From positions 2,891,395 through 2,955,394 of the forward strand of contig CACRXP010000009.1 in NCBI GenBank assembly GCA_902702965.1: a stretch of 64,000 nt of DNA, given 5' to 3'. The notes beneath the pieces were generated by a model that worked only from the letters and a program-made list of their open reading frames with translations, was not told the DNA's origin and searched no databases. The position numbers and the translations under genes are program-made. This DNA is from Spirometra erinaceieuropaei (lineage: Eukaryota; Platyhelminthes; Cestoda; Diphyllobothriidea; Diphyllobothriidae). Below are positions 24,101-30,100 of the stretch, one piece after another; position 1 is the stretch's first letter; each line of letters begins with the position of its first letter.

Positions 24101-27100
24101 GGCATATCCATTGCCCATAAGCCCGCATCTTCCCTACGCGAGACATTATGTCGAGTAAAGGACCCGGTGCCCAAAGAACAACTAAGTAACGTCATCTACC
24201 GCATACCGTGTGCCAACTGCCCTTGTGTTTATATTGGCCATACAGGCCGATGTCTTGGGACTCGCATTAACGAACACAAGTTAGCCCTCCGCCGACGTGA
24301 CCCTCTGTCCCTCGTGTTTGCACACGCCATTGAGCATGACCACCGCTTCAATTGGGACGGCACTGAAGTGATCGCAAAGGCTAACACCAGACAGGCGCGA
24401 GAATTCCTCGAAGCTTGGCACTCTGGCACGACCAGCATCAACCGCCACGTCGATCTAGACGCTCATTATGAGGGCCTACGTACACGCTCACTGTCTTGTT
24501 CCCACACCTCAACATTTGCTAACCCCCACTCGGCCACATAGTCGTATGCTCTTTCGCCATTCCGCTCCCCCTTTGCGACACGGCGAACAACAACCGAAAC
24601 CCCCCTAACACCTCCAACGCCGGCGCATTGGCCCCTGACCTCATCCCGCATCAGTGACTAGCCGTCCGCATCAGTGGCCAGCCGCCCGCATTCCCGCTGA
24701 TTCGCAATCCCCATCCCCCCGCGTTTTCACCGCCTCCAACACTGGGAGCCCTAACGGTTCCTCCCTCCCTCCCCCTGCCCCACGGCCTACCATAACTAGG
24801 TGCCCACCCCTCTCACACATCTGCTGTCTGTTTGTCGTTGTCTGTCCTGTCGCGCCAGCCGACCTAGTCTGCCGACTTCACTTTCCCTCTGTTCATTTCG
24901 TCTGACGACGGGTCGGTGTCACCGACTTGAAAATTTACGAGTACAACTCAATTTTCCGAAGAGCCTTCACTTTCTCAATATATATATATATATATTATGA
25001 CAGTGGGCACTCGCCGATCAGGTTACGGAACATGCTCGTTCCGTTGTGCCTTGGGGCTCATACTAGAACCCTCGCAGGCAGTCGCACAGCGACTAGTAGT
25101 AGACAGATGAAATGATACCGACAAAGACAAGGGAGACCGGAATGGCCATTTCTCGCTTATTAGCCGTCATCAGCCAGTCATACCCAACCCCAAGTGTGGA
25201 TCACTTGAGATTCGAACCCGGGATCTTTGGTCATGGAGTTTGACGCTCTACCATTGAGCCACGTTCGTCATCACTAAGAATGCGAAGAAAAGTAGGAAGC
25301 AAACGTACGGGATAAATTAATTCTATCCACTAGCTTGCCTTCCTCTTTGGGGGGTGCTGGATGCTATAAGTCATCTAGAGCTCGAATTTGCATGCATTTA
25401 CACCTACATATATATTTGTCTGTCCTCTGTAGGGACAAGATGTATCGAGAGAGATTCAAGGGCAGCTCGGTGAAGTCCAGCACGATGTGCCAGAAGAGAA
25501 CGTGCTGCGCTCATTCAGTCAGAAGGATCCCCCACGGCCAACCGAAAGTGAACATCCAATTGGCCAAGGTGCAGACGCACTTAAGTTCCGCACTACTGTA
25601 AACTTCGACGGCAGCACAACCCTAAAATATCTCAACCTGCTCTCCTACAGGTAATTTTTCGATGCATAGAGTGAAGAAAAAATTACGCAGGCTAAGGGTC
25701 AAGACTGAACATGAAAGATAAGGGCAAGGCTGAAATATAACCACCACCTCCCTGAAATCCACTCTTACGTGTTTGCCACTCCCTTTCGTCGTTTAAACGT
25801 TTGAATCTGGTTGCTGATGTTGGACTTGATGTTTTGGACAGTATGCTCCCAATATTTATTTCCTTGAACCACCGTGGTTCAGCCGATGACGTTTAGCTAT
25901 CTACTTCGAAAGTGATAAATTGGAAGTATATTCACGCCACTTATTCGTTTGCTGGAAGCGTACTCATAACTCAAACATGCATCATAGCTGTATGGCGCAA
26001 AGTAATTGGATTACGATATTTAATCATGATGACATACGGTTTTAAGGAAAGGTTCAATACCTACAGTAAGTGGGTTAACTAATGAAATGTGAACCGGAAT
26101 TCCGAAATTCGATTTCGTTTCGAAAGGATTAATCAAGAACGGTTGTAGAACAAATCATCGTGCAGCATAACTATAATAATTCAGGTACTTCAGGATGCCG
26201 GCTTTTGAACAAAGTTCATTCCGGCAGCATGCAAAAACTATACTCTGCACAAAATGACTACTTGCGTAGTATGACTTTTTCTCATTGATTTTCGGCGTTC
26301 TTAAAAATGCAATTGTATTTCATGGAAAACATGCATAAAAATACTCATTCGTTTGCTCATTCGGTAGAAAATTACATTTTATTTCAATTTTATGCTCGAA
26401 GGAAGAGTAAAATTCGGTTGTACAAGACTGCCTGCGGATTTTATACTCCCAGTTCTGTTGGACCTCATCCAAAAAATTGGTCGGATCTTATTTCGTCAAC
26501 GTACCTGCAGTAGACGATCCCCAGCCTAACCCCTAATCCTAACGCCTAACGCCTAACCCCTAACTCCAACCCCTAACCCTAACCCCATTCTCCAAACCCC
26601 AACCGCTAACCTTAACATCTAACCCCTTTCTTCAAACCTTAACTCCTAACCTTAACCCCTAACCCCTGACCCCTAAGTCCAACCCCTAAACCTAACCCCT
26701 AACAAGTACCGGTACGAAATAGGATCTTGCCGAAAAAAATATGCCCAAATCTAATGAGCAAGACCGGAGTGATTTGCGAAGACACATGGCTTGAATGGGG
26801 AAGACCTAAACACTTAATAAATATCACTCAAATTATGACGACACAGTTTGCCACAGTCAAACGTCCTGCCCCCTTTCAAGTGTTTTGTATAGTCGGATTT
26901 TCTGTTTTATACTGTTCAAATTTACAGAAAAACGGAAATGCTATCTAACAACTTGAGGATCTCCATCCGGACTCAATCTGAAAACGGCCTCCTTCTTCTC
27001 ATTCAAAATACTGATCGACAGTCCCAAAACGGCCAAGAACTCCTTGTTCTGGTTGTCCGCAACGGTTATCCTGAGGCATATTTAAGTCTGCGCAAGAAGG

Positions 27101-30100
27101 GCTCTCAACACCTGACAAATGTTTATCAGCAACTGACAGTTAAAACGACGACTTACGTCTCTGATGGAAAGTGGCACGACATCCAGTTGCTAAGGTACGT
27201 CTTTTCAGCGAGCAACGCAAAAAACAGTTCCATGCTCAGCCGACCTACAAACTTGACAGTTCGACTGTTGTGACTGACGATGTCTACCGTGTGCTCCACA
27301 GAAGGGTGAAGCAGGCACGGTGACTTGCGCGTGAATTAGTTTGCAGTGATAGCAGTCTTGCGCAGCATCGACCGTACTCTCTCCTTCTCCCCTGCCTGGG
27401 GCCTGTGTCAAGACAGAGTCAAGAAGATTGGAGGCGGGAGAGGGCGCAGGTGGCTGGCACGGCCGGACCCACACCTAGGCATGTCACCGTACCCCCTGAC
27501 CCACAACATACACTTGACCAACAACAATACCCCAATAGGGGTCAGTAGGACGATGACGATGGTGATGACTGGGCAGCCATGCCCACCACCTGTATACCCA
27601 GCGACAGCGCAAGCACATCTATCGGCAGGGAACCAGGTGTCAGGGAACTGCCAGCGTACGCCAGGCTGCTATGGCCACGGTTTACCGATACTGGCGTAGC
27701 ACACGCTTTCGGACCTTTTAACCATACCGGCTTGCCGAGACGCACTGTAGAGAAATAAGAGACAAGAATGCTGAATTCCGATACCTTCGGGGGTGGATGC
27801 TTAGAGTGAAGGTGGCTGGCACGGCCGAACCCGCACCTAGGCAAACCACCAACGTCTGCTTGTCCACAACAAGCACTTGATCAGGATTTTAACCAAAACA
27901 GCAAGAGCGACGTCTGGCGCGGCCGGGGCCGTCCCCAGACGTCCCACAGCACCCCGCTCGGATCCCACTAGGTGTGAGTAGTAACCTGCAGACTTAGAGA
28001 GGAAATATCATGGAGTCAGTACTGCGTAGATACTCGTCCCCACTAGCAAATCGGCAAATTTCCCATTTTTATAAATTTGACATGACTGAGGCTATCGCGA
28101 AGGGGTAGTGCTCGTGGCTTTTAAGTCTGTCAACTTGCGTATTCACTCGGTCCTACCCAAGACTGTTGAGCGGGGTGCAGGAGTTCCTTCTTAATTTGTC
28201 TTTTAAGACCCCGTCTGTCTGAAAGAGGACTCGAAAATCTGAACCAGGATGTGCGTGGCGCGCGTAGACGGGCTGTTTGCCTTAACGGCCACTGCGCCAA
28301 GGAAGGAGGTTGACCCAGTGCAGGTTTTCTCCCCAATATAAGCAAAAAATTGCGCGCAGATCGCCCGAGATAGTGATGTCCAGCATCACTTGCAATTCCT
28401 AATGCACATTTTCGTGGCCGGTCGCGTTCTCCTTCTCTGCCGCGTTGGTATTGGGGACAAGGGTCGAGTGCGCATACGCTCCACAGGATTTCAAGTACCA
28501 GGCGGGTCATAACAAAAGCGATATCGGCAATGCCGACTGATTCACTCACAGGTTGGTCATACGGGCGCAGAAGCGTCGGCGACATACGTCCCTGGGTTTT
28601 TAAGTAACACATGCGTTGGAAGTATGATGAGTCGCATTTACTTACCGGAATGGCAAGGCAGTAACAGTCTTACTAGTCATATGCAAACTGTCTGACTAAG
28701 TTGCTAATAAACTTTTATCATCCTGGTAACATCCAGGAGACACATGAAAAATTCCAGCAGTATAGCTTAGACTATGCTTAAATCATCTTCAAAACTACAT
28801 CTTCTTAAGCAAGCGGTTCAACCGTTCCAAGGAAGATAAAGCATACTTTTGCCGGAAAGATCTCGACAGAATAAGTCATACGCGGCAGTGTTTTCTTCAG
28901 AGGGGAGCTGGTTCTTGTATAAGCGGTAATCCTTTTCGTGGATATGGGATATGATTTGAAGTTCGAAACCGATATCGCGCACGTGGATGGCGCGTCAGGT
29001 GATGGTAGCGAATGGCATCAGTTGGCAGATACCAACTCTCTGGGCGCTACCGGACTCACGTTGGTGAAGGCGCGGTTAACATGTGGGCTACGAACTACCT
29101 TAGTCGTAGTCCTAAGCCGGGATTAAAAACCTGTCATAACCCCCGCATGAGGCGTAAAAACCTTAAAAATCCGATGACCGGATATTTCAAGTATTCGTAG
29201 AGGAGGAAGGACGAATGACCGAGGTGCCGCTAGACGGTATTACTGGACGGAGTTTCCAAGCGATTTCCAACTCCCCAAGTCATTAAACCTTGCAACGTAA
29301 GTGGGGGGGGGTCCGACTGCGATTGGACGACGTGTAGCATATGGGCGTTCCCTACAACGTCCTGGGAGTCATCCATAAATGATGTCTTGTCTGTGGTAAC
29401 TCCAAGAGCCTGATAGCGCGACCTGCCTATTTCACCGTAGTTGTTATTGAAAATTCATCTCAGTCCAAATGTGGGGGAATTTTTACGCTTTCGAAACGAA
29501 ATGCATTTTCCCCTTCCTAACTATATTGTGCCAAGTGGAAATATGCAAACAAGCCGCGTATGGATTCGCTGGTGTCTGGCGCATTTCAATTAAATGTAAG
29601 TTTTTTGTACACATGGCTGATCCACAAGAGTGTGAATTGTTCGTAAAATATTTTTTTTCTCAATTTTTAGAGATAAAGGTCGAGTAACAGTCATCGTAGA
29701 CAGTTACATGGAGTGGGGTGAACTAACTGAAACTGATGGTATCCTCCATAACGACGGGTACCTATTCCTTGGTGAGAATTTTACCTTTGTAAAGATGCTT
29801 AAAAAATCCTAGGGGTTCCTTTTTACAGCTATTTTTGTTTGGCTGAGTGAGATGGGCGTCAAATATTTTATGCGTAAACGTGCTCTGACGGAATAGCCCT
29901 CCCATGCCCCCCGTTATTACACTGGGCAACAACCTGCACCTGTTGTCTTATAGCCGAACTACAGAGCATGCGTGAAAATCGTAACTGAATTTTTACGAAG
30001 GAAGTAAATCCTTTTCGTTTCATTTGAAAATACGGATTTTCATGGGCTGTTCATTTGGCGCATGATACCGTTAATTAAAGTTTATAAGTTATTCGACGAA

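Noticed and set aside
25195..25262. A tRNA gene on the minus strand (clear A and B boxes)
   Set aside because: It continues into a repeated SINE body, and I could not fold a proper acceptor stem or anticodon arm.
28130..28612. 160-codon minus-strand open frame
   Set aside because: Overlaps an interspersed repeat and shows no domain or splice context.
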